A stretch of 64,000 nucleotides of DNA from Oscillospiraceae bacterium (GCA_018110825.1 JAGBCL010000052.1:1-64000); one strand, 5' to 3'. Counted from the first letter of the stretch, positions 51,956 to 62,122 are shown. Numbers and translations: made by a program. Notes: generated by a model not told the origin, from the letters alone.

Positions 51956-52699
51956 TTGACAAACGAACAGCTCGCAGGCTTCATAAAACAAGGCGGCAAT
52001 GATGAACTTATACCGTTGTTATGGAATAATGTCAAAAAACCTTTATACATACTTGCTGACCGTTATTACAGAGCCTACAGCGATGATTTAAGCCGTTACG
52101 GTGTTACCGTATGGGATTTGAAACAGCAGGCTTATGGTGCGTTTCTGAAAGCAATAGAAGGATATGATGAAAGCAAAGGCTATAAATTTATTTCTTATTT
52201 GAAGTATCCTTTCAAGAATGCAATACGAAGCCTCCGCACCCATGACACGCTTAACAAGTCCGAAAGCCTTAATACAATGATAACAGAAAAGGACAATATT
52301 GAAGCCTATGAGCTGGGCGATACAATTCCTGATGAACATTCTCTTGACTTTGCGGAAAAGCTTGAAAATGAAAGTATGTACAAAACAGTACGACAAGCAG
52401 TTGCAAATCTGCCTGAAAGTGAAAAAGAGATTATAACGGAACGATATTTCAATAACCGAAGCTTTGCTGACATTGCAAGAGAAAAAGGTAAAACTTCCGA
52501 AAGCATACGTCAGCGTGAGAAAATAGCATTACAGCGTCTACGCAATAACAAAGATATCCGCAAGCTCAGCAATGAACTTGGTTACTCCTCATACAGAATA
52601 TACCGAAACAACTATACCTCTTTTAGAAGTTCTTACGTATCAAATGTTGAACTTATCGCCTGTGAACGTGCAGACATTGAAGCCCGTTTTTTACGATGA
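51956..52699 (+). CDS. Sigma-70-family RNA polymerase sigma factor
   Basis: A 247-residue protein, translated from TTG 51956 behind AAAAGGAGG. Region 2 is seen at about 60-95 (EGYDESKGYKFISYLKYPFKNAIRSLR). Region 4 lies at about 145-190 (NLPESEKEIITERYFNNRSFADIAREKGKTSESIRQREKIALQRLR). It is encoded just before the tail genes, so it may direct late transcription. Phage-borne sigma factors of this compact type are found in clostridial prophages. Confidence 0.8.
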   Translation: MTNEQLAGFIKQGGNDELIPLLWNNVKKPLYILADRYYRAYSDDLSRYGVTVWDLKQQAYGAFLKAIEGYDESKGYKFISYLKYPFKNAIRSLRTHDTLNKSESLNTMITEKDNIEAYELGDTIPDEHSLDFAEKLENESMYKTVRQAVANLPESEKEIITERYFNNRSFADIAREKGKTSESIRQREKIALQRLRNNKDIRKLSNELGYSSYRIYRNNYTSFRSSYVSNVELIACERADIEARFLR

Positions 52700-52713
52700 A
52701 AGGATTTAATTAT

Positions 52714-53007
52714 ATGGTTAAAATTACAGATGAATATTATTACGAAGCTGACGGAACACAATACACTCTTGTTCGCAAAGTACGCCGACCAAGAGGAAAA
52801 TTCGGCTCAAAGGAAACTACCAGTGAAATAGTTGAAATTTCTGAAACCCTCGGATATTATACCACGCTTGAAACTATGTTAAAATCCTGTGCAAAGCATA
52901 TCACAACACAGAAGATTGCCAACGGTGAAATAACTACCATTTCGGAGCATATCGCAGAATTGAAACGGTTGAAAAATTCATTTGAACAATCGCTTATGGA
53001 TTTTTAA
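52714..53007 (+). CDS. Small phage protein of unknown function
   Basis: A 97-residue protein (MVKITDEYYYEADGTQYTLVRKVRRPRGKFG, ending LKNSFEQSLMDF): a beta-rich start, then a helix. Not recognised. GAAAGGA precedes ATG 52714. Proteins of similar form occur beside tail genes, but a function cannot be given. Confidence 0.55.
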   Translation: MVKITDEYYYEADGTQYTLVRKVRRPRGKFGSKETTSEIVEISETLGYYTTLETMLKSCAKHITTQKIANGEITTISEHIAELKRLKNSFEQSLMDF

Positions 53008-53120
53008 TGTAAAATCACTGTATTTTTGCCACTTTAACCCCTTACCCCTTAAAACTACCCTATATATTTTAAAGTGGCTGAAATCGCTTTAAAATTTAAA
53101 ATATGAAAGGAATGATAATT

Positions 53121-56100
53121 TTGTCAGAAGTATCAACAGAAGTTCAGCACATAACCGCTCTTGATTTTGATATTGAAAAGGCAATGCAGCAGCTTGATAT
53201 GCTTCACAATAAATTCAACGAACTTACCCGTCAGATAGGAAGTCAAAGCTGGTCTATCAGGGCTGTAATTGAAGGAACAGGTGAATATGGAAGGTTACAA
53301 TCAGAACTTGCTGAAACCACACAACGCATTGAAGAACTGGAAGAACAAATCCGCTCAATGTCGTATACAGGTTCAAATTCAATAATTGAATTTGCAGGAG
53401 TAATACAAGAAAAGCTTGTATCTGCATTGAAAGAGGCTGCTTCAGCAGCGAGTGAAGCAGTAAAATCGGTTGAAAACCCTATGACTGATATTTCAAGAGT
53501 TCTTGAACTTACTTCTTCACAAACAGAAGATTTGCGAGGAAGTCTTTTTAATTTGGGTAAGGAATACGGAAGGTCATTTGAAGATGTTTCGGATATTGCA
53601 TTGCGTTTCGCACAAGCAGGAAATGATATGACAGATACCGTTACACTTACAAGAGATGCACTGCTTGCACTCAATACGGCTGAACTTGATTCTGAAGAAG
53701 CTACTCAAAGCCTGATTGGTATTATGAATCAATGGGGAATGGGAACAGAGGACCTTATTACAATCATTGATAAACTTAATTACACAGCGGATAACAATGC
53801 TGTTACTACACAGGACTTGATTGACGGCTTGCTTAAAGCTTCATCTATGGCACGAACAGCAGGTATGTCCTTTGATGATACTGTAGGTATCCTTACTTCT
53901 ATGAAGGTTGCATCGGGTGCGGCAGGTAAGGAAGTAGGTAATGCGTTCAAGTCTATTATGGCATATATCCAAAGACCAAGCAGCTTGAATGTATTTGAAA
54001 ATATGGGTATTGACGTATATGCTGACAAGGTAACGGGTGAACTTCTTCCGATGATGGACATTCTTGAGAATATGTCCGCAAAGTGGAATGAAAATCAGGA
54101 AGGCATGCTCAATACTCTTGTAGCATCGGGAGATGCTTTACAGATGATGTCTGAGGAATGGGCGATTGCCACAGACAGCCTTGACGAATATACAGCTTAT
54201 CAGGAAGCGTCAGCAGAGGCTACCAACAAGGCAAATACAGCAGAAGCGAGAGCACAGGCACAGGCGGCAGCAGGTGTTTACAGACGTAATTATTATATCG
54301 CTCTTATGGAAAGTCTTGCAGATGCTCAGAGAATTTCGGGTGAGCTTTCTGAGGCTGAAGGACACTCAATGCAGGAAAACGCTCGATATATGGAAACTTT
54401 GACAGCAAAGACCGAACAACTCATAGTTTCATTGAAAGACCTTGCAGTTACAGCTGCAGATGCAGGCTTGCTTGACCTTGCAAAATGGGCTGTTGATACC
54501 GCTGTCAAAATTGCTGAATTTTCAAATGACCTCAACCTGCTCCTCCCTTTGATTGCCACACTTGGAAGCAGTATGCTTGCACTGAAATCAATGAAAATCA
54601 GCGAATATATTATTGATAATATATCTGCTTTGAAATCCTGGGGAACACAGCTTAAAAATACTGTAAATCACGTTAATGACACGGGAACTGCATTAACAGG
54701 AGCAGCGGCAAAGGCAGCCACTTTCAAAACAGCAATGTTTGCAGCAGGTACAGCTTTGACAGCTATTTCAGCAGCCGTAACGATTGCAACAGGTATTATT
54801 TCAAATTATAATCAAAAGCTTGATGAAGCCATTGAAAAGGGTGAACAGGCTGCCAACTCCTTTGACTCTCTTCTTGAATTAACTGAAAGGTATAACACTC
54901 TTGCAGAACTTACAGACCGTACCGCTGAACAGGAAAGTGACTACAAAAGCGTACAGGAAGAAATTATTGAATTGCTTGGCGAACGTGCAGAAGAACTCAA
55001 CAATCTTACAAAGGGTACACAGGCATACAATGAAATGCTGAAAGAACAGATTAAGCTTGAACTTGAAAGTCAGCGTACAGAGGTTATCGCTGCTTCCGAT
55101 GCTGCACACGATAAGCTTGAAAATACAGAATACTGGAAAACAACAGGCTCATACGGTGTTGAATATAACAGCGAGGTATATAAGGCTTTGGATAGTGCCG
55201 GCAAAATTGGCTATAATTCAAACGGTGATTCAATGGTTTTCTATGGCGGTGAAACTGCTATTGAAACATATGCAAACCTTGCTGAAATTATGGATGTTCT
55301 CAATGTCAAACTTAACGAACTTGAAAAAAGCAATTCTGATCTTGCAGATGAATTCGTTAATGACAGTACATATCAAAAGCTGAAAGAAAACTATGAACAG
55401 CTCAGTGAAGCCGCTGAAGAATATCTTGCAGCAGAGGTAAAACGTCAAAGCATTACATATATTCTCGATAACGGAATACCTGAAACCATTCAGCAACAAG
55501 AGGAAATGAATAAAGCTGTAATTGATGCTGTTGATACAACAGACAAGCTTACCGATAAAATCAGGGGCTTAATCACTGTTTACGGCACGGTTGATGAACG
55601 TCAGGTGAAATTCTATGAAGCATTCAATTCCAATGAATTCGGCAATGTTTCAGAGTCCTTGCAGTATATGGCTGAACGCGGTGAACTTACAGCTACCGTT
55701 TGGGATTATATGAGCAGGTCAAATAATAATCTTTCCGCAAAGCTTAAAGAACTCGGTATCACTACCGAGGAGGCTGTTATTTGGCTTAATGAACTATTTG
55801 AAAGTACTGCTGATGTTGGTGAAGGCATAGAAGAAGCAGGAAAAGAAATTGAAGATTTTGCAAAAACAATTGAAACAGCAGAAGATAAGATTTCCACGCT
55901 CAACGGTTACATTCAGACACTTGGAGAAGGCAACGGCTTGACGGCTGAACAGGTGTTGGAGCTTGTTGATACTTACGGGTTGCTGTTAGACCAGTTCACG
56001 CTTACCGAGAACGGCTACAAGATTGAGATTTCGGCACTTGAACAGCTGAGAGAAGCACAGATACAATCGGCTATTTCTGCACGAAACTCTCAGATTGAGC

Positions 56101-58175
56101 AGACTCAGGTTTTGCAGGAGGGACTTCTTGACAGAATTAAGGCTTACGGTCTTGAAATCAACTCTATTGCGAGTCTTGCTGAGGCTCAGGCTGCTTTGCT
56201 TGCTGTTGAACAGAAACGTGCGGCTATGTCGGGAGATATAAGCAGTGAAGCAGAATATAACTACTATAAAGACCAAATTGCCGATATGGACTCTATTGTT
56301 GATACGCTTAAGGACATTGCTGAAAATTATGCCAACACTGAGGATTTGGCACAAGGCTTCTATAGCACGCTTGGAAAGTCCTTTGAGGAAACCAAATCCA
56401 CAAGTGAAGAAACTGTTGACATTCTGAAAGAAATGACAGAGGGTTACGAACACCTTGTATCCCTCGGAATTTACTCTACTGAGGAACAGATTGCCTATTA
56501 TGAGAATTTACGCAGGACGTTGAGCCTTACAGAGGAACAGTATCAGAGCCTTGAAAGCACCTTACACAAGCTTTATCAAACACAGCTTGAAGAAAGTAAG
56601 GAAGCTATTGAAGCTGAATATGAGGCTCAGAAAAAGGCTATTGAGGAACAGTATGAACTTGACAAGGAAAATCGTGAGGAATACTGGGATGATGAACTTG
56701 ACAGGCTCAAGGATAATCTCAATGCTCAGATAGACTCTGCGAAAAAGGCCTATGAGCAGAAAAAGAAGCTTGCTGACAAGTCTTATGATAATCAAAAAGC
56801 GGCTTTGGAGAGTCTGCGTGATACAGAAATTGAGAGCATTAACGCTGCTTACAATGCTCAGATTGACGCTCTTGAAAAAATCAAGGCGGCAAGAAAGGCT
56901 GAACGTGATGAGGAAGATTATCAGAATGAGCGTGCCGAACTGCTTGAACAGATTTCGTATTATGAGCAGAGGACGGGGACGGAAGCGGTTGAACAGCTTG
57001 CTGACCTGAGAAAACAGCTTGCAGACCTTGACCGTGAGCGTCAGCGTGAACTTGAAGATGAGGAAATCGACTCACAGATTGACTCTTTGGAAAGTCAGCG
57101 TGATGATGCAGCTTCAGCTGCGAAAAAGCAATATGCGGCTCAGATTGCGGCTCTTGAAGATTCTCAGGAAATTGAGCTTGAAATGTATGAGCGAACCTAT
57201 GAACGTGAAATTGAGTTGCTTGAAAACCGTCTCGAAAAGGAAACGGAAGCACTTGAAAAGAAACGTGATGAGGATTTAAAACGTCTTGAAGATGAAAAGG
57301 AAACTGCAATAAAGGCAGCAGATGATAAGTGGGCGGCCATTGAGGCTATTTTTGAGGACAGAAACCTTGCTATGATAGCTTCCGCAGGTATGTTCGCTCC
57401 TCAGTTGTACGACCAGTTCCATGAACTTTTCACCGAGAAATTCAAGATGGATTTGGACGAACTGTCAAGCCTTATGGGTGAACTTGAAGGCAAAAGCGGT
57501 AGTTTCTCCCTTGCAAGCGGTACAAAGCCAACAAGCACCATTTCAAAATCTGTATCATCAAAGGTTAAGAATACAGAGGAAATGAGTTCAGGCGGATTCT
57601 CTGTTGGTACTCAGGTTAAGGTTTCGGGTACCGTTTACGGCGATTCTTACGGTGGCAATCCGGGAGCAAGCTTTGACAGTAAGAAAACCACAATTACAAG
57701 GGTTAACAGCAGCGGCTCAAAGCCGTATCACGTTGGAAATCTTGGTTGGGTTGATGAAAGTCAGCTTGTAAAGGCAAGAACGGGCGGTAAAACAACTGCT
57801 GACGGTCTTGCAATGCTTCATAAGGACGAACTTATTATTAATCCGCCTGTTACAAAGATGCTTGAGGATTTGGTTGAGGTGCTTACTCCGATTACTTCAA
57901 AGGCTGATATTGCTGCACAACAGGATGCTTTTTATAGATACTGGGGCAGCCAAGTCAACGCTTCACAGCGTGCAATGTATCAGAATATAAGCAACAACAA
58001 TACTTACAATAATTCCAACAGCAGTACGGATAATCACAGCAAGCAGACAATAAATAACATCAACATCAATGCGCCTTTACAGCAGATTGAGCGTATTGAA
58101 GATAATGCCGATATGACAGCGGCGGTTAATGCACTTGAGCGTGATTTGGAGAGAAAGATTGCTTCAAAGCTGTAA
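53121..58175 (+). CDS. Phage tail tape measure protein (TP901 type)
   Basis: A 1684-residue protein (TTG start at 53121, AAAGG ten bases upstream; ATG 53103 lacks a site). The TP901 core is at about 130-320 (GKEYGRSFEDVSDIALRFAQAGNDM and RPSSLNVFENMGIDVYADKVTGELLPMMDIL). Hydrophobic helices follow near 480-560 (LLLPLIATLGSSMLALKSM, TALTAISAAVTIATGII). A long charged coiled coil covers about 1130-1420. A small SH3-like domain (VGTQVKVSGTVYGDSY) and an N/S-rich tail end it. At the usual 1.5 angstrom per residue it would set a tail of roughly 250 nm. The tail-tube and capsid genes normally upstream are missing. Confidence 0.9.
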   Translation: MSEVSTEVQHITALDFDIEKAMQQLDMLHNKFNELTRQIGSQSWSIRAVIEGTGEYGRLQSELAETTQRIEELEEQIRSMSYTGSNSIIEFAGVIQEKLVSALKEAASAASEAVKSVENPMTDISRVLELTSSQTEDLRGSLFNLGKEYGRSFEDVSDIALRFAQAGNDMTDTVTLTRDALLALNTAELDSEEATQSLIGIMNQWGMGTEDLITIIDKLNYTADNNAVTTQDLIDGLLKASSMARTAGMSFDDTVGILTSMKVASGAAGKEVGNAFKSIMAYIQRPSSLNVFENMGIDVYADKVTGELLPMMDILENMSAKWNENQEGMLNTLVASGDALQMMSEEWAIATDSLDEYTAYQEASAEATNKANTAEARAQAQAAAGVYRRNYYIALMESLADAQRISGELSEAEGHSMQENARYMETLTAKTEQLIVSLKDLAVTAADAGLLDLAKWAVDTAVKIAEFSNDLNLLLPLIATLGSSMLALKSMKISEYIIDNISALKSWGTQLKNTVNHVNDTGTALTGAAAKAATFKTAMFAAGTALTAISAAVTIATGIISNYNQKLDEAIEKGEQAANSFDSLLELTERYNTLAELTDRTAEQESDYKSVQEEIIELLGERAEELNNLTKGTQAYNEMLKEQIKLELESQRTEVIAASDAAHDKLENTEYWKTTGSYGVEYNSEVYKALDSAGKIGYNSNGDSMVFYGGETAIETYANLAEIMDVLNVKLNELEKSNSDLADEFVNDSTYQKLKENYEQLSEAAEEYLAAEVKRQSITYILDNGIPETIQQQEEMNKAVIDAVDTTDKLTDKIRGLITVYGTVDERQVKFYEAFNSNEFGNVSESLQYMAERGELTATVWDYMSRSNNNLSAKLKELGITTEEAVIWLNELFESTADVGEGIEEAGKEIEDFAKTIETAEDKISTLNGYIQTLGEGNGLTAEQVLELVDTYGLLLDQFTLTENGYKIEISALEQLREAQIQSAISARNSQIEQTQVLQEGLLDRIKAYGLEINSIASLAEAQAALLAVEQKRAAMSGDISSEAEYNYYKDQIADMDSIVDTLKDIAENYANTEDLAQGFYSTLGKSFEETKSTSEETVDILKEMTEGYEHLVSLGIYSTEEQIAYYENLRRTLSLTEEQYQSLESTLHKLYQTQLEESKEAIEAEYEAQKKAIEEQYELDKENREEYWDDELDRLKDNLNAQIDSAKKAYEQKKKLADKSYDNQKAALESLRDTEIESINAAYNAQIDALEKIKAARKAERDEEDYQNERAELLEQISYYEQRTGTEAVEQLADLRKQLADLDRERQRELEDEEIDSQIDSLESQRDDAASAAKKQYAAQIAALEDSQEIELEMYERTYEREIELLENRLEKETEALEKKRDEDLKRLEDEKETAIKAADDKWAAIEAIFEDRNLAMIASAGMFAPQLYDQFHELFTEKFKMDLDELSSLMGELEGKSGSFSLASGTKPTSTISKSVSSKVKNTEEMSSGGFSVGTQVKVSGTVYGDSYGGNPGASFDSKKTTITRVNSSGSKPYHVGNLGWVDESQLVKARTGGKTTADGLAMLHKDELIINPPVTKMLEDLVEVLTPITSKADIAAQQDAFYRYWGSQVNASQRAMYQNISNNNTYNNSNSSTDNHSKQTINNININAPLQQIERIEDNADMTAAVNALERDLERKIASKL

Positions 58176-58177
58176 GG

Positions 58178-58240
58178 GCACGCTCTTATTTGAAATGAGA
58201 GCGTGGGTAACAAAAATATCCCCCTCGTGTGAGGGGGATA
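58178..58240. terminator. Two hairpins between the tape measure and lipoprotein genes
   Basis: First, GCACGCTCT with AGAGCGTG (58180-58206), a relative of the 23-bp repeat. Second, TATCCCCCTC (58217-58226) with GAGGGGGATA (58231-58240) and loop GTGT; on the minus strand it is followed by TTTTTG and terminates the lipoprotein gene. The second hairpin is shared with the cassette at 62276-62297. Confidence 0.85.
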
Positions 58241-58244
58241 AAAC

Positions 58245-59051
58245 TTAATAATATTTGTATTTTAAATCCATTATATGCTCTAAATCATCACCTGAGATAG
58301 TTGTCGAAGTACCGTTTGCATATTCTATTTTAACCTTTGTTATTTCTACCTTTAAAGCAGTATTGTTATACCAAACTTCGCCCCATTCACTACCTTGCAT
58401 TTTATTTCCTATAATTAAGTGATTACCGCCACCTTTATGTATAGGACCTGTAATTTTAAGATTTTTAGTAGTATCTCCAGTAATATCACAAGATATTAAA
58501 TCACCTACTGCATTATAACATTCAACAGTAAAAGTAATGTAATTTATAGTTTCTTCTGATTTGCTTTCCCACGCAATTTTTACGTCAGCACCGCCTACAC
58601 TATTAATATCACTTATTTGTACAACATAAATGGCAATTGTATTTTGTAAATTATAAATTCTAATTTTTTCAGCATCTCTTTTTCGTTCTTCTTCAAGATT
58701 GAGTTGCTTTTGTATTTCTTTTTTAGCTTCAATGGCAATTTCTTGTGCTTTTATATCTTCATCAGTATTAGGAAATTTGTTATGCATCTCAGTTGCCAAT
58801 TCAACAACTTTATCATAATTTTTCTTATCAAATTCATTTCGAATAACTACTAACTGATTATATGGTCCATTTTTGAAATCATCAATTTCTTGTTTTAATT
58901 TTGCAATTTCTTCATCTTTTTGAGAAATTTCCTCTTGTTGTTGATTAATTTGAAGTTCAAATTCATTTTTCATATTATCATAATCACTTTGCTTAACACA
59001 ACCACAAAAAACAAGTGAAGAAGCAAGAATAGCAATTATAAGTTTTTTCAT
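58245..59051 (-). CDS. Coiled-coil lipoprotein with DUF5780-like domain, inserted between tail genes
   Basis: A 268-residue lipoprotein. The signal MKKLIIAILASSLVFCGC ends at C18. A coiled coil spans about 27-60 (ELQINQQQEEISQKDEEIAKLKQEIDDFK), a TPR-like helical stretch comes next, and the C-terminal ~120 residues (IYVVQISDINSVGGADVKIAWESKSEETINYITFTVECYNAVGDLI) form a beta-sandwich resembling DUF5780. It faces the outside of the cell. The gene runs against the tail operon with its own terminator, like a lysogenic-conversion (moron) gene. A superinfection-related role is possible. Confidence 0.75.
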   Translation of the reverse strand: MKKLIIAILASSLVFCGCVKQSDYDNMKNEFELQINQQQEEISQKDEEIAKLKQEIDDFKNGPYNQLVVIRNEFDKKNYDKVVELATEMHNKFPNTDEDIKAQEIAIEAKKEIQKQLNLEEERKRDAEKIRIYNLQNTIAIYVVQISDINSVGGADVKIAWESKSEETINYITFTVECYNAVGDLISCDITGDTTKNLKITGPIHKGGGNHLIIGNKMQGSEWGEVWYNNTALKVEITKVKIEYANGTSTTISGDDLEHIMDLKYKYY

Positions 59052-59087
59052 ACCCTATTCCCCTTTTCTCGAATTATACCTATCAAG

Positions 59088-59110
59088 CAAAAAGACCGCA
59101 AGGTCTTTTA
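59088..59110 (-). terminator. Terminator of the zinc-ribbon gene, plus neighbouring hairpins
   Basis: AAAAGACC-GCAA-GGTCTTTT is followed on the minus strand by T residues. A second perfect 10-bp inverted repeat (TTGTTCGGGA at 59124-59133 with TCCCGAACAA at 59144-59153) lies beside it. Confidence 0.75.
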
Positions 59111-59224
59111 CTTCTGAAAAAACTTGTTCGGGAACATCAATTGTCCCGAACAATTCCATTTTCATATTGGTTTCAAACTAAGCCTGACGGATAACATCGT
59201 TGTTATCTTAATTAAAATAACTCA

Positions 59225-59563
59225 TTAAAACACGCAATTATAATATTCCTCATCAGCTTTCATAAGTCCAAAATCTTTTAATGAAAGTCTATAAAAACAT
59301 CCGTCTTTTTCACTGGTGAAATTATCAAGTTTATTAAGAACTTCATATATGTAATTATTGTTACAAGTAATTCTATCCCCTACTTCTACGTTAAAAATAT
59401 TTTTTCGAACAAACGTAATATCTCTGCAAACGCCCCAGTTTTTTATATCCATTTCTGCAGTTATCCTTACATAATCTCCGCAATGAGGACATTTCCAATC
59501 AACTGTATGCTCCGATGTTTCACAATTCGGACAAAAGTAAGTTTCACCATCAAACATATACAT
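59225..59563 (-). CDS. Zinc-ribbon protein of unknown function
   Basis: A 112-residue protein. The N-terminal 35 residues contain FCPNCETSEHTVDWKCPHCGDY, a typical zinc ribbon; the rest is beta-rich (VEVGDRITCNNNYIYEVLNKL). I chose ATG 59563, eight bases after GGAGG, over upstream in-frame ATG codons at 59578 and 59623. Its function is unknown. With the lipoprotein gene it makes up the antisense cargo between the tape measure and distal tail genes. Confidence 0.6.
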   Translation of the reverse strand: MYMFDGETYFCPNCETSEHTVDWKCPHCGDYVRITAEMDIKNWGVCRDITFVRKNIFNVEVGDRITCNNNYIYEVLNKLDNFTSEKDGCFYRLSLKDFGLMKADEEYYNCVF

Positions 59564-59744
59564 TATATATCCCTCCATATAAGTGCAAATAATACACTCT
59601 AAATTTTCATTATCATACCACAAAATAGGATAAGTTTCAACATTTTAATGGTAATTTATCACAAGCAACAAAATGTGAAGTGCAAATTTGTTGCATTTCA
59701 CATTTTAAAACAGAAACCATTAAGTAATACAAGGAGGCTTTTTT

Positions 59745-60755
59745 ATGGCAAAACACAACAGAATAGCAAACATATCGGTTGCCGATATAGTTATGTATGA
59801 TGAAACTGCTCTTGAAGTATCGTGGGCGGCGGTAGAGAGTGCTGAGAGTTACCGACTTGAAATAAGCGGCGACAATGGCAACTCTTTCAATGAGATTTAC
59901 AGCGGTGCTGACACGCATTTCAACTATGATGTTTCAAAGTGTGATTTCAGCAGGGTTATTTTCAGAGTTTATGCTGTAAATGCTGAGGGTGTTTCCCCTT
60001 TCCTTGAAAGCAAGGAAGTTACTGTACTTGACTGGATAATTGAGGATTTGGATAACGGGACGATGCTTTTACAGCCGTTCGGACTTATTATTGACTCCAA
60101 GGCTTCAAAGATTGATGATGTACCTGCTGTTCGGGAAACTACAGAAGAAATTGCAGGTCTTGACGGTGAAATCCCTGTTGATATGAAATACTCCCCTCGC
60201 CTTTTCGACCTTGTTACCTTTATGAAAGATGAATTCGGAAGTGTGCAGGAGCGTGAAGAATTCATAAGATACACTTCACGGCACATAAACAGGAGTGTTC
60301 GGAAGCTTCGGTATCTTATGTATCACGGTTACATATTCGGGGTTAAGCGTATAAGTTCGTCAATGCAGCGTAATCCGAGCTGGTGCAACCTTGACATTGC
60401 TTTAAAGGCTTATGATGTGTTAGGGTACTCTCCGGTTCAGAATGTGATTTACGGGAACGGGGTATGCGTAAATGACGGTGATGAGGATTGTTACCCTATC
60501 ATTATATTGAAAGATGAGCAGAACAATCCTACGATTACTGTAAACGGCACGGATTATCAGGTTGTTATTGATGCTCTTGAGGGTGACACGGTTTACATTG
60601 ACTGTGAAAAGGAAATTGTTATTCGTGAGCGTGAGGGTATACGGACTTATGTTTCGGGTGCTTATTATCTTGATTTTCCTGTGTTCCATGTGGGTGAAAA
60701 CACTGTAAGCGGTTGTTATGCGGTTAAGTGGAGAAACAGGGTGTTTGCGGTATAA
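59745..60755 (+). CDS. Distal tail (Dit)-like protein with N-terminal fibronectin-type domain
   Basis: A 336-residue protein. Residues ~8-95 form a fibronectin type III-like domain (ALEVSWAAVESAESYRLEISGDNGNSF, FRVYAVNAEGVSPFLESKEV). The remainder matches siphophage distal tail proteins, whose last part has the form GDTVYIDCEKEIVIREREGI and FPVFHVGENTVSGCYAVKWRNRVFAV. It would form the hub that joins the tail tube to the tip. In a normal operon it directly follows the tape measure gene; here 1.57 kb of antisense cargo separates them. Confidence 0.7.
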   Translation: MAKHNRIANISVADIVMYDETALEVSWAAVESAESYRLEISGDNGNSFNEIYSGADTHFNYDVSKCDFSRVIFRVYAVNAEGVSPFLESKEVTVLDWIIEDLDNGTMLLQPFGLIIDSKASKIDDVPAVRETTEEIAGLDGEIPVDMKYSPRLFDLVTFMKDEFGSVQEREEFIRYTSRHINRSVRKLRYLMYHGYIFGVKRISSSMQRNPSWCNLDIALKAYDVLGYSPVQNVIYGNGVCVNDGDEDCYPIIILKDEQNNPTITVNGTDYQVVIDALEGDTVYIDCEKEIVIREREGIRTYVSGAYYLDFPVFHVGENTVSGCYAVKWRNRVFAV

Positions 60756-60773
60756 AATTGGCGGCAAAGCATT

Positions 60774-62024
60774 TCACTTCGCCGCAACGGGATACTTTTC
60801 AGGTTCTTCCTCTTGCTCATTATCAGTTATATCGATCTGCATAGGAGATTGGATTACAAATTTAAGTTTTGGCGGATACTGGTTGATTTTTTCAAGTAAT
60901 CTTTTTTCACCAATTAATTTAATAACATTAGCTATATACTCGCCCTCTGTTTCTTTATCTCTGCAAAATATAGTTACTGCTGTCGCTTCATCATTCAAAT
61001 AATCATATAAAATATCTTTATCAGTAATATCTAATGAATGCCCGAACACATATACATTTGAAATTTCAAAAAGATTTTTATAATTATCCTTAATCTCTTT
61101 AATCCATTTACAATGTTCTGCATATGTTCTTTTTTGAATACGCTGAGCAAACTTTTTGAATATTGTGAAATTTGTATGGTCATCACGTTCTTGTTCAGAC
61201 CAATATTCATCTATTCCCAAAACCATATTGTTATCTTCTTTATCTCTGTTTGTATAACAAATGCCATGGACATGACATACCGAAGTATCTTGTTTTAAAT
61301 AATGATTCTCATAAGTAAAGGTATAATTAAAATTTAAGATATAGTCAAATTTAAGATTTTCTATATCGCGAGATTTACCTATTATTTCATTATTGGCAAA
61401 ATGGCAAAAATATATTTCTAACATATATATAAAATCTTCTAAATCACTATATAATAATTTTCTTAAATCTCGTACAGAACCTGTTTCAGTAAATTCTTCA
61501 AAAAGAATGCTACAAAAAATGTCAAACTTTTCTATACCTTTTTTATACTTGCGTTTAATATATAATATTGTTTCAGAAAATGAATTTGATAAATTGTTTG
61601 TATACATATCTATAATTTTTACTATAAATCTAATTTCACGTTCAAAATCTATCCACTTATCTCCTCTCATACTGTTTGTATGATATATATTAAATAGATA
61701 TATATACCAAACATTTTTTTGTGTAATATCATAAACTTCTCTGATTTTTAAAAATTGTGGTTTTAAATGCTTTATTGACTCTATATTAGTGCTAAAAATC
61801 GAAAAGCTTTCTTTACACGCATCAATAATTTGCATTCTTGCTTTTTCATTCAAATTAATTTCATCAAGAAATTTAATTTTAAATTCTTCTTCCGATATAT
61901 CGTTTTTACTTACATATGGTATGCAACTAATTGTATCGCAGAAGTTTAAAAAATCAGAGTATTTGGTAGGTAACCCATGTGCCAAATCAAAACCGTTTCC
62001 TAATATCAACACTGTTTTTGACAT
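60774..62024 (-). CDS. abiH: AbiH-family abortive-infection protein
   Basis: A 416-residue soluble protein. The start KTVLILGNGFDLAHGLPTKYSDFL is the hallmark of the AbiH family (phage resistance in Lactococcus). FDYILNFNYTFTYE and CHVHG in the middle, and VYVFGHSLDITDKDIL near the end, are also conserved. Members stop phage growth by an abortive-infection route; the molecular target is not settled. The start ATG 62024 has GGGAG nine bases upstream. The gene lies antisense between the Dit gene and a broken tail gene, again a cargo insertion in the tail operon. Confidence 0.9.
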   Translation of the reverse strand: MSKTVLILGNGFDLAHGLPTKYSDFLNFCDTISCIPYVSKNDISEEEFKIKFLDEINLNEKARMQIIDACKESFSIFSTNIESIKHLKPQFLKIREVYDITQKNVWYIYLFNIYHTNSMRGDKWIDFEREIRFIVKIIDMYTNNLSNSFSETILYIKRKYKKGIEKFDIFCSILFEEFTETGSVRDLRKLLYSDLEDFIYMLEIYFCHFANNEIIGKSRDIENLKFDYILNFNYTFTYENHYLKQDTSVCHVHGICYTNRDKEDNNMVLGIDEYWSEQERDDHTNFTIFKKFAQRIQKRTYAEHCKWIKEIKDNYKNLFEISNVYVFGHSLDITDKDILYDYLNDEATAVTIFCRDKETEGEYIANVIKLIGEKRLLEKINQYPPKLKFVIQSPMQIDITDNEQEEEPEKYPVAAK

Positions 62025-62122
62025 AAAAATCATCTCCCTTTGATTATATAATACGACAAAAGGAAATAAAACTCAACGTTTTTCCAATAAAATTTTCAAA
62101 AAAATTTAAGGAGTGAAAAAAT

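Noticed and set aside
53103..53120. ATG codons at 53103 and 53112 as tape measure starts
   Set aside because: No ribosome-binding site is correctly placed for either; AAAGG is positioned for TTG 53121.
56881..57309. 142-codon frame antisense to the tape measure coiled coil
   Set aside because: The H/Q/P-rich composition is what the complement of a glutamate/lysine/arginine-rich coiled coil gives; no ribosome-binding site.
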